From: Solen grandis
Taxonomy: Eukaryota > Mollusca > Bivalvia > Adapedonta > Solenidae
Assembly: GCA_021229015.1 (NCBI GenBank)
Contig: CM037781.1
Span: forward strand, 39,725,897-39,789,896
DNA length: 64,000 bases
Direction of reading: 5' to 3'
Positions 12,398 through 23,336 of this stretch are shown one piece after another. Numbering within the stretch: the first letter of the stretch is position 1; the number at the start of each line of letters is the position of its first letter. The notes below the pieces were generated by a model, which had not been told where the DNA came from, ran no database searches, and was given only the letters and a program-made list of their open reading frames with translations. A program made the position numbers and the translations under genes.

Positions 12398-12941
12398 AGA
12401 ATGTTTTCATATTTTTTCTTGTAGATCAAAGGACTTGATTTGTGTTTACCATGTATGATACATAATGAAAAATGGCGCATTATTTCAGTTTTGGGATTTT
12501 TATAACGTAATATACAATTTCCTAAAAATAGATTAGTTTAAACAAAGATTGTGTTTTGTAAATATTCATCTGAATTGCGGTTGTTATATTATTATTTTAG
12601 AAACATTTATGAAATATTAATTTGTAAATCTGTTTTTATTTTTACAGTATGGAAATCAATACTTTACGTGATAATTTTCATTAAAATACGAGTTAACATG
12701 TATCATGTGCATTTCGTTCTTCAGCAAAGAAGGGTATCTGTCATGAGAAGTCACATTGTTGAACGATATGTTTGTCGATGATGTGGTCAGAGGAATGTCT
12801 ACAAGTTTTTTGGGTTGTATTTACCATTTGTTCACGTAACCCCAAGTGTTTCATTTACAATGTTTCTTTGTGAAAGACAAAAAAAAACATCTGTAACAGT
12901 TCCGAATAAATATATATGTACATCATTTAAGCTGGAGAGGA

Positions 12942-12942
<1 letters not shown>
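12398..12942. other. 3' flank of gene A
   Basis: AT-rich, no gene. A possible polyadenylation hexamer AATAAA lies at 12,905-12,910, about 510 bp after the stop. Confidence 0.4.
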
Positions 12943-13004
<62 letters not shown>

Positions 13005-13006
13005 TT
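12943..13006. repeat. Compound microsatellite (CA)n(TA)n
   Basis: A CA run passes directly into TA repeats broken by one ATACA step. Confidence 0.95.
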
Positions 13007-13216
13007 GTATCACATAAATATAATGAATATAATATGAGGTAATAAGTTTTTTTCCCTACGCTTTACTAAATAAACCCAAGAGAGATTTGAATATAGGATA
13101 GAGAAGTTGAAAATAATAAATTAGACGCTTGTAATACAAATATTCATTTATATTTTTGTTTTTTTTATTGAGTTTTGATTTGTATTTAGTTATGTTTTAT
13201 ATCACTACTTTCCTTT

Positions 13217-13330
13217 CAAGGTGAGCTATCAGGGCCGTTGAATGTGTCCGTCGTCCATCCATCCGTCGTCCAAAATTATTTTGTTAACACCCTGGCATCT
13301 TCAATTCTAAATCAATAATATTTAAACTTC
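13217..13330 (+). repeat. Fragment of dispersed repeat with CCGTCGTCC motif
   Basis: GGTGAGCTATCAGGGCC followed by repeated GTCCGTCGTCC/ATCC and AAAATTATTTTGTTAACACC. The same order, distorted, appears at 50,590-50,700. No coding capacity. Confidence 0.55.
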
Positions 13331-13370
13331 ATGACAATTTAATAACCATAATCTCTCGGCCTAGTTCGAT

Positions 13371-13390
13371 ATTGGCTGATATCAGCCAAT
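13371..13390. repeat. Perfect 20-bp palindrome
   Basis: ATTGGCTGATATCAGCCAAT reads the same on both strands. Confidence 0.95.
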
Positions 13391-13639
13391 TAGGCAGATG
13401 TTATGGCCAATTGAATATATTAATATGCAAGATTATATTTTTTATAAAATTTTCTTTGGAGCAAAACGCATAAACAAAATAAGGTAAGGACTTGAAAGTA
13501 TAAACAGTGCAGGAACCAAGAACCATAAACCTGCATGGTCCGATTTTTGTATTATCTCCCTTTATTTTACGTCAATATTTGTCCAGAACGTAACTCCTCA
13601 ACTACATCGGGTATTTATTTGTAACTTCAAATTTAAAAA

Positions 13640-13895
13640 AATAGTGAGTAGCAGAAGTACTATAATAACGAAATAGAACAGTCGGGTTATTTTTTTTTTT
13701 AGAATTATCTCTGTTTATTTTTTAATGATTTTTTGTTTTGAGCAATACCCCATTACTATGAGGAATAAAGTCTATATATTTGACAAACTTACTCCACTCA
13801 TGAATGGCTTTCAACTGACATAAATTATTTGACATGTAACCTGCTCAGACGAGGACATGGTGTTTTTCGAACACATCTTGTTTTTATTACTACTT
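13640..13895 (-). mobile_element. Fragment of interspersed element family 3 (starts ACAAGATGTGTTCG)
   Basis: The reverse complement matches 30,672-30,900 in order: AAGATGTGTTCGAAAAACAC, CATGTCAAATAATT, TTCATGAGTGGAGTAAGT and CTTCTGCTACT. Only the head of the element is present. No protein. The open frames 13,829-14,035 (+) and 13,825-14,145 (-) overlap it and are chance. Confidence 0.75.
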
Positions 13896-13905
13896 CACCG
13901 TATTC

Positions 13906-15870
13906 TAATTTCTTAAAAGAAATAATTATGAATATATATAAAATGAAATATAAGATACCATGCATAAATAAAAGAATGAAAATATTTTTCATCTTTAAAC
14001 ATTGCAGTAATGATTTATTACATTTAATATCATAATTTAATATTGGGCTATATGTTTGAAACACTATTTTCTGTACGCATTGATTTATCCAGTAGTGTAC
14101 GTTTGTTGTTGTTGTTGTTGTTTTCTGTTTGAAATAGATAGACAATATGCTTATGTTTGCCGCCTATATTTTGTTCTAAAAGGATCATATTTATTTTTTC
14201 ATGACTAACGGACTATCGATAATAGAAGTTAAAAGCGAATAAAGTAAACTATTTTATTAGCCCATCATACAAATACAGAAGATGTATTTTAAAATGATCG
14301 GGTATAACGTTTCAAATTAATTGATGCAAGCGGGATTTATTTTGTTTGTTTTCTCACCGGGATACTAGCATGAAAGTCTTGGAAAGTGAATGCCACACTT
14401 TAAGTTTGATATAACGGAGCTGTTGTTGAAGGGACACATTCATGGACTGTAGGCTGTATCGCAGTGATAGGTAAATGCAGTCAAGGCCTGAAACATAGCC
14501 TAATATTGGTGTTTGGCAAAGTACTGGCCATAGAACCGCATTTTATACCCCTTCCAACAGAAATATATTTTGATGATGATTTAATTGAATATCAGACCGA
14601 TCGAACCATACATAGAATTCAATGGTAGCATATATTTGAGCAAAGTTATGACCTACGTATACGTAATTGAGCAATGTCGGATTACATTTCTTTAACATGT
14701 TTCATATAGGAGAGAATAAAATGCGATTCTAAAGCCGATGAAGTCATGTTTTTTATAATGATGATTTCGTGAAGAAATCGTGAAGATTTCGCATACGAAT
14801 CGCTTATAATTGAAAAGAACTTTGATAAAGTTTCTGGGTTTTTTCTTCAACGGTTAGGCTACTGTTGCAAGAAATGGATAATGCATTATCTTTACATTTG
14901 AATTAATGGGTTATATTCTGACAATAAATGATAGAAAATGCCATTTTGTGTTTATGTCATTTCTTATGCTAAAGTCAGAAAATTAAAAATTATTTCTCCT
15001 TTGTGTACACCATTGAGCCTTCAATTAATTAAATAACTACAAAAAAATGTGTCTATCATGTAGTTACGTCAGAGTTCTTAAACATCTCGAGTGAGTATAC
15101 GGCTTTTTTTTTTTGTATCGTCAGTTTCTACCACGATGTAAGTCTCGTGATCAGATGATATTTAATAATTGTGAAATTTTAGAATGAAAACAAAGACTTT
15201 GGTTCCTTTATTGTGTGCACATTTACTTTTTGAAATAATGAGTATGACTGTTTACTCATTAATGAATGGTTAAATTGTTCCAATATCGTTAGACGGTATA
15301 GTATCGGTACTTATGATATAACTATAAATTTTCTGGCTCAAATACAATGTCATGCAAAAAACGAGGCGCAAATACAACTTAACAGATAAAAATTCTGTAA
15401 TTTGTTAATGACAAAAACGGCGGTAGCGTCACGTCACTTTCGTCTTTTCATGACGTCACTTTCTTGAGAAAACTTGATAAATTCATTAAAAACTGTGTAA
15501 ATTGATTCCTTGTGTCTTGAATTTTTATAATTATGTATATCATAAAAGGAAATTATGTTGCAGTAGCTTTTCGTGGCTTTGTAATTTGCTAATCGCAGCG
15601 TAGAAAAAATCTTTCACTGCGTTTGAATATGGCCTTACGTTGGAAGTGAAGTATTCAGTGACATGACAATTATAGCTTCTATCGTAAAGATTGATTTGAA
15701 TGGAGAATTTTAGCCGAAGCTTATTCATTCATGTATTGATTATCGTGTGACGCCTCAAGTGAAGAGTACTTTCCATATAATTATCTGCAAACTGTCATTT
15801 ATTATATAACTTTCATAGAAAACCTGCAGTTTTATTGTAATGCTTTTTATCTTAATTCCATGATTTGCGG
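13906..15870. other. Intergenic, no gene seen
   Basis: AT-rich sequence with a short (GTT)n run at about 14,101-14,121. No conserved frame recognised. Confidence 0.5.
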
Positions 15871-15871
15871 T

Positions 15872-15965
15872 AGGTTAAGCGTTCTACCTGGGTACCTCTG
15901 TGTTTCGGTGTCCCTCTCCACAAGTATTATTCTTGATGGAAGGCTGTCACGGCTACGGCGTACTC
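15872..15965 (+). mobile_element. Fragment of SINE family 1 (body only)
   Basis: TTCTACCTGGGTACCTCTGTGT matches TTCTACCCGGGTACCTCTGT in the intact SINE at 41,543-41,803, and CAATAACAATACA resembles its tail. The tRNA-like head is missing. Confidence 0.5.
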
Positions 15966-16504
15966 CTTCACAATAACAATACAGTTTACATTTTGAATAA
16001 ATCTATGATGAGTAAATACAATGTATACACACAAAACTATGTCACAAAATACCAGCAAACTGTAGATTGGTATCAGACAAAAAGGATTATGCGTATACTG
16101 TGGGGATTGTATAAATATATTTATGAAAGTTACTCAGTTCGCAAAATTTACTCAGTGAAAAAAGAAACGTCCCACTAGATTGAAGTAACATTTATATGTC
16201 AATCATAAAGCTTAATTACTATAATTAATTAAATGTAAGTGGATCAAAAGTCGGTCAACAAAATGGTATTATCACAAGACATTTGCGTGAAATATTTTAG
16301 CGAATATAATGGGGGTCAAAAGTCAAAATCCCCAAACCTATCAGGGGCATGCTTCATCGCTAGTCTCTGAATAAGTTAATCAAGGAACAAACGATAAAGA
16401 TATTTAATGAAAGTTGAAGATGTTGAAAACCAAACGGTGCTTATCTTCAATCATTTACTAAGGTAACTGCTGCTGTCATGTCCTCACTGTTGCATCAGTA
16501 CGTT

Positions 16505-16527
16505 GATGATGATGATGATGATGATGT
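16505..16527. repeat. (GAT)n microsatellite
   Basis: Seven uninterrupted GAT units just 3' of the retroelement relic. Confidence 0.9.
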
Positions 16528-16559
16528 AACCACTTTCGAACCCCCTTCTCAACTACATC

Positions 16560-17090
16560 CTCTGGCTCGCGGGGTCTGCAGGAAAAACTTCACTAACCGC
16601 TATAGTCAGGTCTCCAGGATGGCTCTCCTCTCCTGCACCATAGCCAACAAGATGCTCGTTCTGCAGTCCCAGAAAACCGCATAATCGCTACATTTCTTTT
16701 TTTTTTTTGTACCCGTAAAACCAATCCTCTGGAGTAGACTCCATGCTGACTGGGTCGGGACTGGACTGGAAACAGCCAGACACTCCATTCATTTTGACGG
16801 CATGATTCCACTAAGTCATCATACTTTGATTTGTTTTTCTTTTCAAGGGCCTCTTCACATCCATTCTTCAACGATACAGTCAGTTCGACCATGGTGATCT
16901 TCTTACTGCCTTATGGCCACATCATGATGCCTGGTCTTAAATTTATATGACCAACATCAAAAAAGACAGGTTTCCGCCCAAGATCTGCCCCCATCTTCCA
17001 TGATGCTACATTATAAATTAAAACTAACCGAGCTTGAGCTGCTGTTTGTACCTTCTCTCCTGCCTTCACAAACTGGATGGGAGAATATAT
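16560..17090 (-). pseudogene. Relic of a retroelement protein (C-terminal pol-like region), broken
   Basis: Read from 17,090 downward, one frame gives FVKAGEKVQTAAQARLVLIY, then GADLGRKPVFFDVGHINLRP, a TAA near 16,906, and then MVELTVSLKNG, KYDDLVESCRQNEWSVWLFP and ASCWLWCRRGEPSW. The pattern MVELTVP..E....KR.KY..L...C...GW....PVEVG, with a later WLW.RR, is from memory a common tail of retroelement polyproteins in aquatic animals. The segment is richer in GC than its flanks. An A-run (KKKK) near 16,700 and at least one in-frame stop show decay. Which retroelement class it comes from is uncertain. Confidence 0.6.
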
Positions 17091-17099
17091 TTATCAATC

Positions 17100-18189
17100 A
17101 ACGTAAAGTTTAAACAATTACATTTACATATTTACATGGCACTAGAAGCAATAGTAATTCTTTGTATTTTCCAATTTACGTCGCACAGCTAAAATAGGTC
17201 GCAATTATGTTATCCATCGGCCACTCAACTCAATGAGAATAAAGACGCAAAAGAACACACTGATGCTACTGATGTTTAATCATATTTTTCCTGTCTCAAC
17301 AAGCTCAACGACAATTATTAACGACTTAATCTGAGGTTAAGGAGTTTGTTGAGAAAAAGAAAACAAAATGATACATCTCATACTTTTGACCTCCATATTG
17401 ATTGTTGTATGTATAGTATATGCATGGTGTCTACTGGGAACGGAGGGGTCCATGAATCCTATATATATCCCAAAAATAACGAACTGGTACACACACACAA
17501 AAAAAATTCAGTAGGGAACCTAAGTATATTTACAAATAATTGTACCATGATATCCTTTGTCAATATTTGCATATACCAATAAGACACATTACATTTTAAG
17601 CGAAATTGTATGTTATTAAGTTCTTGCTTTCTGAAAAGATATCTTTTTTCATAAATTGTCTGTCGAAGTCATGTTTACCAACACAGCTTTTTATGTCACA
17701 TCATGAAATCACATCCACATCTCGTAAATCCTATACCTAGTTTTCGAAGGAATTTTATTTTTTTTAAGATTTTAAATGCCCTAAATGGAGGGATTTAAAT
17801 TGATTGATTTTATTTTGTATGATTTAACAAAAACCTATTAAACAAAAATTGACAACCAGTCTGAATCTCACAAGACAAATTGTCCAAATCTCGCGAAATC
17901 CCATTTTCAAATATCTAGACGCTATATGGAAGTAAATTCTTATTATAGACCATAACATTACCTCAAAATGATACTTTATGTATTAAAATAAGTCTAGAAA
18001 TGAAAAGTATCATATATAATAGAAAAGTACCTTCGTGATGATAAATATTTAGAATGTGTTGTTTTTCTGCTACACTGGATGCTTTAAAATCGTATTTTAA
18101 AATATTTTTTAGAATAAATCAAACTGAAAATTATTACTTGAGTATGGCGAGGGGAGTGTTGCAAAATTCAACAATAGAAAATAATTGTT
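17100..18189. other. Intergenic, no gene seen
   Basis: AT-rich, no conserved frame. The short open frame 17,346-17,582 has no recognisable similarity. Confidence 0.5.
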
Positions 18190-18375
18190 CAAAACATTTT
18201 TTTTTTATTCAATAAAAAATATATTTATTCAATAACAGAAAAATATTTGTTTTTAAAAAATATTTATATTCTTAACATATATTTATGTTCTTAAAAACAA
18301 ATATTCGTTCATAAAAAAAATAATCGTTCATAAAAAAAAATTTATTCATAAAAAAATAATAATTGTTCAATAATT
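18190..18375. repeat. Low-complexity A/T tract with TTCATAAAAAA units
   Basis: Repeated GTTCATAAAAAAAA, ATTCAATAA and AAATATTT words in no regular period. Confidence 0.7.
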
Positions 18376-18689
18376 AGAATTGTGGGATAGCTAAATAAAG
18401 CTTGTAACAACGGTTCTGGTAAACACAAGTCAGCAAGCAATAAGTAGCAAGCAATAGTAGCGGTAATTACCTCCCCTACAAAAATGCGGCGGATGCCGTA
18501 TGCGGACAAACAATGAAAACACGGACCAAAATTAACGCATAAAAAAGAGTATAAAAGTATTTGCTTTCACTTGTATCTATTTCGGTGATTCTCGAAAAAA
18601 GACAAAAATAATAATTTCAATTAAATTTAAATTGTTTAGGATAATAAACAAGGCTTCTAATTTCAGATTATAATCTTAAATACAAAAAT

Positions 18690-19637
18690 TAGTAATTTAT
18701 AGCCATATATATAGGATGTAATAGCTACAAAATAAGACCAAGTATGGGTCTCTATCATATCCAGGTCAGAAGTTATATCAAATTGTTATATGTGTATATA
18801 GTCCTAAATGCAAAAATTAGTCGTTCGTACCCATATAGATGACTATAGATGGAAACCGAATCAATTGTGACCCCATAAGACCAGGTATAGGCATGTATCA
18901 GGATGTAATAGCTACAAAATAAGACCAAGTATGGGTCCCTATCATATCCAAGTCACAAGTTATATCAAATTGTTATATGTGTATATAGTCCTAAATGCAA
19001 AAATTAGTCGTTCGTAGCCAAATAGATGACTATAGATGGAAACGCAATCAATGTGACCCCATATAACCAGGTATAGGCAGGTAGCAGGATGACATAGCTA
19101 CAAAATAAGACCAAGTATGGGTCTCTATCATATCCAAGTCACAAGTTATATCAAATTGTTATATGTGTATATAGACCTAAATGCAAAAATTAGCCGTTCG
19201 TACCTATATAGATGACTATAGATGGAAACCGAATCAATGTGACCCCATAAGACCAAGTATAGGCAGGTAGCAGGATGTAATAGCTACAAAATAAGACCAA
19301 GTATGGGTCTCTATCATATCCAGGTCAGAAGTTATATCAAATTGTTAAATATGTATATAGTCCTAAATGCAATATTTAGTCGTTCGTAGCCATATAGATG
19401 ACTATAGATGGAAAACCAATCAATATGACCCCATAAGACCAGGTATAGGCAGGTAGCAGGATGTAATAGCTACAAAGTAAGACTAAGTATGGGTCTCTAT
19501 CATATCCAGGTCAGAAGTTATATCAAATTGTTATATGTGTATATAGTCGTAAATACAAAAATTAGTCGTTCGTACCCATATAGATGACTATAGATGGAAA
19601 ACCAATCAATGTGACCCCATAAGAACAGGTATACGCT
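18690..19637 (+). repeat. 186-bp tandem repeat, five copies
   Basis: CTACAAAATAAGACCAAGTA or a one-base variant starts at 18,725, 18,912, 19,098, 19,284 and 19,470, giving periods of 187, 186, 186 and 186. Units also share ATCAAATTGTTATATGTGTA and TAGATGACTATAGATGG. A partial unit precedes the first copy, and the last breaks off at about 19,630. Copies differ by only a few bases, which suggests recent homogenisation. No open frame spans the array. Confidence 0.95.
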
Positions 19638-19906
19638 ACAGTACATACAACTGTTGCATTCATCAAGAACTCTTACCCATCTTATCTGGGACAGGAATTG
19701 AAGTGGTCTTTATAAAACACGTATCGATTTGAGAAATTGATAAGAGATGTGTTCAAGTAAAAGCAGATAGTGCTCATGTCTTGTAAAACTAGATATCAAT
19801 AGCCGCAAGAAGCTCCGCCAAAACACTTTTAGAACACATAGGCACCGTACCCAAATAACGATATATTTCTAGATTTTAATGTTATTGGACTCTAGCTAGA
19901 CGCTAT

Positions 19907-20215
19907 TGTTACATTTTCATTGTTACTAACCTAACTTATATACCATAAGTGATTACAACAGGACCGTTGCATTAGTTATGCAACGTCTGTCTCAGTTGTG
20001 ACTGTCGTTAGTACAAATATTTGTTATTATTTAATACATATGGTTACTGTCTGGCTGGATGGTAACCAACCAATATAAGCTGACCGGTCAAGGGTCTAGT
20101 TAGAGAGATCTTGTGGGATACCTAGACAGATCTGGTTAGAGACCAAGGGAGACTGTCGGACACAGATCCTCCATGGACTAGGTACCATGGGCTAGGTACG
20201 TTACATGGCAGCGCT
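19907..20215 (+). mobile_element. Possible solo LTR with primer-binding-site remnant
   Basis: A stretch starting TGTTACATTT and ending GTACGTTACA (20,205) is followed by TGGCAGCGCTCAG, which has the form of a primer-binding site after an LTR. Inside are short direct repeats (CTAGGTAC, AGATC). No second LTR or coding sequence was seen. Weak evidence. Confidence 0.25.
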
Positions 20216-20479
20216 CAGTCTGAGTGGGCCATGGCCTCATGCTAAATATAGTGTAAACTGGATGAGGGCTACTTGTCTTGAATACTGCCATTATACGACA
20301 AGATGAAACCCTTGGTGGATTCTATACAATGAAGTTTTTATTTTTTTTAACGAAATACAGTCGTTAATAATTGCATATCTTTATATTTTTATTAGTCTTT
20401 TAAAGCTCAGAACACAGACGTACGAGGAACACGAGCGAAGGTAAAGCTACTATTCATAAACTCACATTTGTTTTTAAAT

Positions 20480-20541
20480 ACACGCATGTGCGAAAGGTAA
20501 CACGGCCTTGAGGACAAACACCATTTTTTAACACCGATATG
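20480..20541 (+). other. Candidate leader exon 1 of gene B (5' UTR ending in ATG)
   Basis: CACGCATGTGCG is followed by about 47 bp and then ATG at 20,539-20,541, directly before the donor GTAAGGAAG. Three other segments of the window share this layout. Joined to the acceptor at 23,186 it would give Met followed by AQKSRPLVVAAIDFG. The transcript start is not known. Confidence 0.55.
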
Positions 20542-21570
20542 GTAAGGAAGTTTTACCTTGCTTCTTTATTCAATATCTAATAATATATTACTTAAATTGT
20601 TATGGTGAATTGTGGTTGTTTTATATACACTTTGAGGACTTAGGATCGTTATTATCTGATCAGTCCTACTAGACATATTATTAACTTGATAGTCTTGAGA
20701 TTTATATTCTTCAGTAAAGTGGGTTAAACATGTTATTTGTGTGTGATAAATATAATGGGTTATATAATAGGAATATGTGCATGTATAAAGTCGTTTTATA
20801 CAGTATATATATGTAGTGATACATGTATGTTAAGATTTTATATTCTTTGTGCATAACCAAAAAGGTTAACAAATGTATTATTTTCTATTGAATTATTTTG
20901 ATAAATAGTTTTCAAGAGATATATAAAATATAGGGGATAATAACTCTGTTGGAGCAACCACTTATTTTTTCTGTAATTTCTGAATTTTACCGAATCTGGT
21001 CTAGCTTCTGACCGGGTCAAACATGAAAACTCATTGATGATGTAATTCATATCTGATTTTTTAAGAGTTGTCCTTAATAAAGAGAAACATGAATAAAATT
21101 GATATTTGGATTATCCTTATATTATCATTTTTCAAAGTATGCATTTAATCTTCCTGTTGTCAGTAGATGTGGCGTAACATAACTGCAAATTAAGAAAAAA
21201 CTATTTTTCATTTTTTGTTCTGTTCTTGCAAACAAATTATATACAATAATGTAGCAAAAACATACAAAATCTTTATTTACTGTCAAATTGAGATTTTGTT
21301 TCATTTGAATATCTTAAACATATAATATACTTTATATTGCACTGCCTTTTCAGGAATTCAGTGTAAATATACTAATTTATACATAAATACATATATTAAT
21401 ATTTAGACCAAACTATTGCATTCCAAATGGACAACATAACCATTTGGATTCTCTCTTGTTTTTATTTGCTTTAACCACATAACTATAACGTTTCTTAAAA
21501 ATATTAACACACATTCACGAGGAATACAAGGTGAACCTACCTGTCTTAACAAGGAAGTAATTATTTTCTA
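20542..21570. other. Spacer between the two candidate leader exons, no gene seen
   Basis: AT-rich. The open frame 20,838-21,050 (-) has no recognisable similarity. Confidence 0.5.
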
Positions 21571-21625
21571 TTTATCGCACGCATGCGCTACAGATAACAC
21601 AACCTTGGGAGATAATACAGTCATG
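21571..21625 (+). other. Candidate leader exon 1' of gene B (alternative 5' exon ending in ATG)
   Basis: CGCACGCATGCGCTAC, CCTTGGGAGATAA and ATG at 21,623-21,625, immediately followed by GTAAGAAGG. It is closest to the candidate at 41,840-41,892. It lies 1,560 bp before the first conserved exon of gene B, closer than the copy at 20,539. Confidence 0.6.
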
Positions 21626-23185
21626 GTAAGAAGGTTTTATTATTTTTCTTAGTTATGAACTTATTTACATGAGGACAGAGGCTCTTTGCTTTTACTGGTT
21701 GATCATCGAAATATTAACATACATTTTGTTCTACATAAGTTTCTATTAGTTGAAACACATGCTATTGACGGGTTGATGTGTCATTACCATCCCCACCCAC
21801 TTTAATTATCCATTTAAAATCAAATAATCTTTTTTAGACAATTTAGAATCTACTGACGACAACCCCGTGTCAGGGGTCGAACCTGTCAAAGGTTTGCATA
21901 AAAAGTAAAAACAATACTTAAAAGGAAACTTAATGTACAATTCATCTGGGATATTTTTGCAATATATTACTCTTAAAGCTGCTTTAAACGCGACATTTAT
22001 TTGATCATTTCATGAAGAAATCGTCCCTTTTACGTTCGAATTTTGTATTTCGAATTTTATTTTTGTGATTAAATTGGGTAAACTGGTATTTGATATTTAG
22101 GGGTTCTGTAGTAATGTCATTTTAGTTCATTTAAATGTTTGATGGCATATCGTTTGCCAAGGTAACATATGTTAAATTCCAAGGCATTTGTGTAATCACA
22201 GTGCTTGTGTTATCATACTACGGGCCAATCTCCAACGCAGGAGATCTTGTATAGATCTTTGCCCTCGTGAGGTGACTGTTTCATCACAGGCAACCAATAA
22301 CATGACTTTTTGTACACACCGTGGTCACGTGCTACTCATTGTGGCAGTGATTGATGCGGAACTAATCCACTGCACATGAATTTGACTACAAGCGTAAACT
22401 ATCGCTTTCTAATTAATGATATCTTTCTTATATATTATCAAGATAACAAAAAGTGTCTTGTTAACAGTTTTCTGAAAGAACACTTAAACAATTATTAATT
22501 TTCAGAAAAGCATCTGCCCTAAATATTGTTTGACTTTTGACTTCTAGAAAATGTTACTTTCGTGTAATGTCGTATGGACGTGTTAGATAAAATATAAACA
22601 GTTGTACAATGTATATATTTTACCCTCGTTGATAGATTTGAAAATGCTTACCAAAATATGATATCAATACGGGTATTGTTTTGAAAATATTCATTCATCA
22701 TTATTTCAATTTTCATATTCTTTGTTGATTACTTTTCCTTTAAATTAATCATGGAAAACAATCGGGTATACAAAATAGATTTATATTAAAAACGAAAAAA
22801 CCCTTATATCATATTTGATTAATTTATTAATCTAATCACAGGTTATATCTACGTATGTATACCCAATAATTTTGCGATACAGATGCCCAAAGTAAAATTA
22901 GTTAAACTCTTTATCATGATATCATGCGTTCCGTAAAAAACTCTTCATAGACCGGCTGGATTTCTCGTATTTTTGCGCCACCATCACCCCCTTATAAAAT
23001 AGTGCTAATAATGTTTAATATAATAAAATTAAATAAAAGCAATATTAAGTGCAATGTTAGAATTTATGTTATGAATACTATTACTAGATATTTACTTTAC
23101 TAATGTACGTTTATTTTGAAGTGAGATAAATACTCGCTTTTGATTCTGATATAAGTAACTATGACTATCACTATATTATAAACAG
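21626..23185. other. Gene B leader intron, no gene seen
   Basis: AT-rich. The only long frame (22,188-22,379) has no recognisable similarity. Confidence 0.5.
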
Positions 23186-23336
23186 GCACAAAAGTCACGA
23201 CCATTGGTTGTGGCAGCCATTGACTTTGGCACGACGTACTCTGGGTGGGCGTTTTCCTTCCTACATGATTTCAAAAGTGACCCTACAAAGGTCACATCAA
23301 AACACTGGACTGGAGGTCAACTTGTGTCCCTAAAAG
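23186..23336 (+). CDS. HSPA12-like: Gene B, first conserved coding exon (phosphate-1 loop)
   Basis: Acceptor TATAAACAG, donor AAAG/GTAAGA. It encodes AQKSRPLVVAAIDFGTTYSG and on to QLVSLK. It is the same length (151 bp) as in gene A. It has no internal ATG before the ATP-binding loop, so the start codon must come from an upstream exon. Confidence 0.9.

Noticed and set aside
12815..13042. 75-codon open frame
   Set aside because: Its second half is the CA/TA microsatellite.
15900..16178. 92-codon open frame
   Set aside because: It begins inside a SINE fragment and shows no recognisable domain or splice support.
16478..16684. 68-codon plus-strand frame with a run of Asp
   Set aside because: The Asp run is the GAT microsatellite, and the rest lies opposite the retroelement relic.
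18690..19637. CRISPR-like array
   Set aside because: Repeats are 186 bp with no unique spacers, in a eukaryotic genome; it is a plain tandem repeat.
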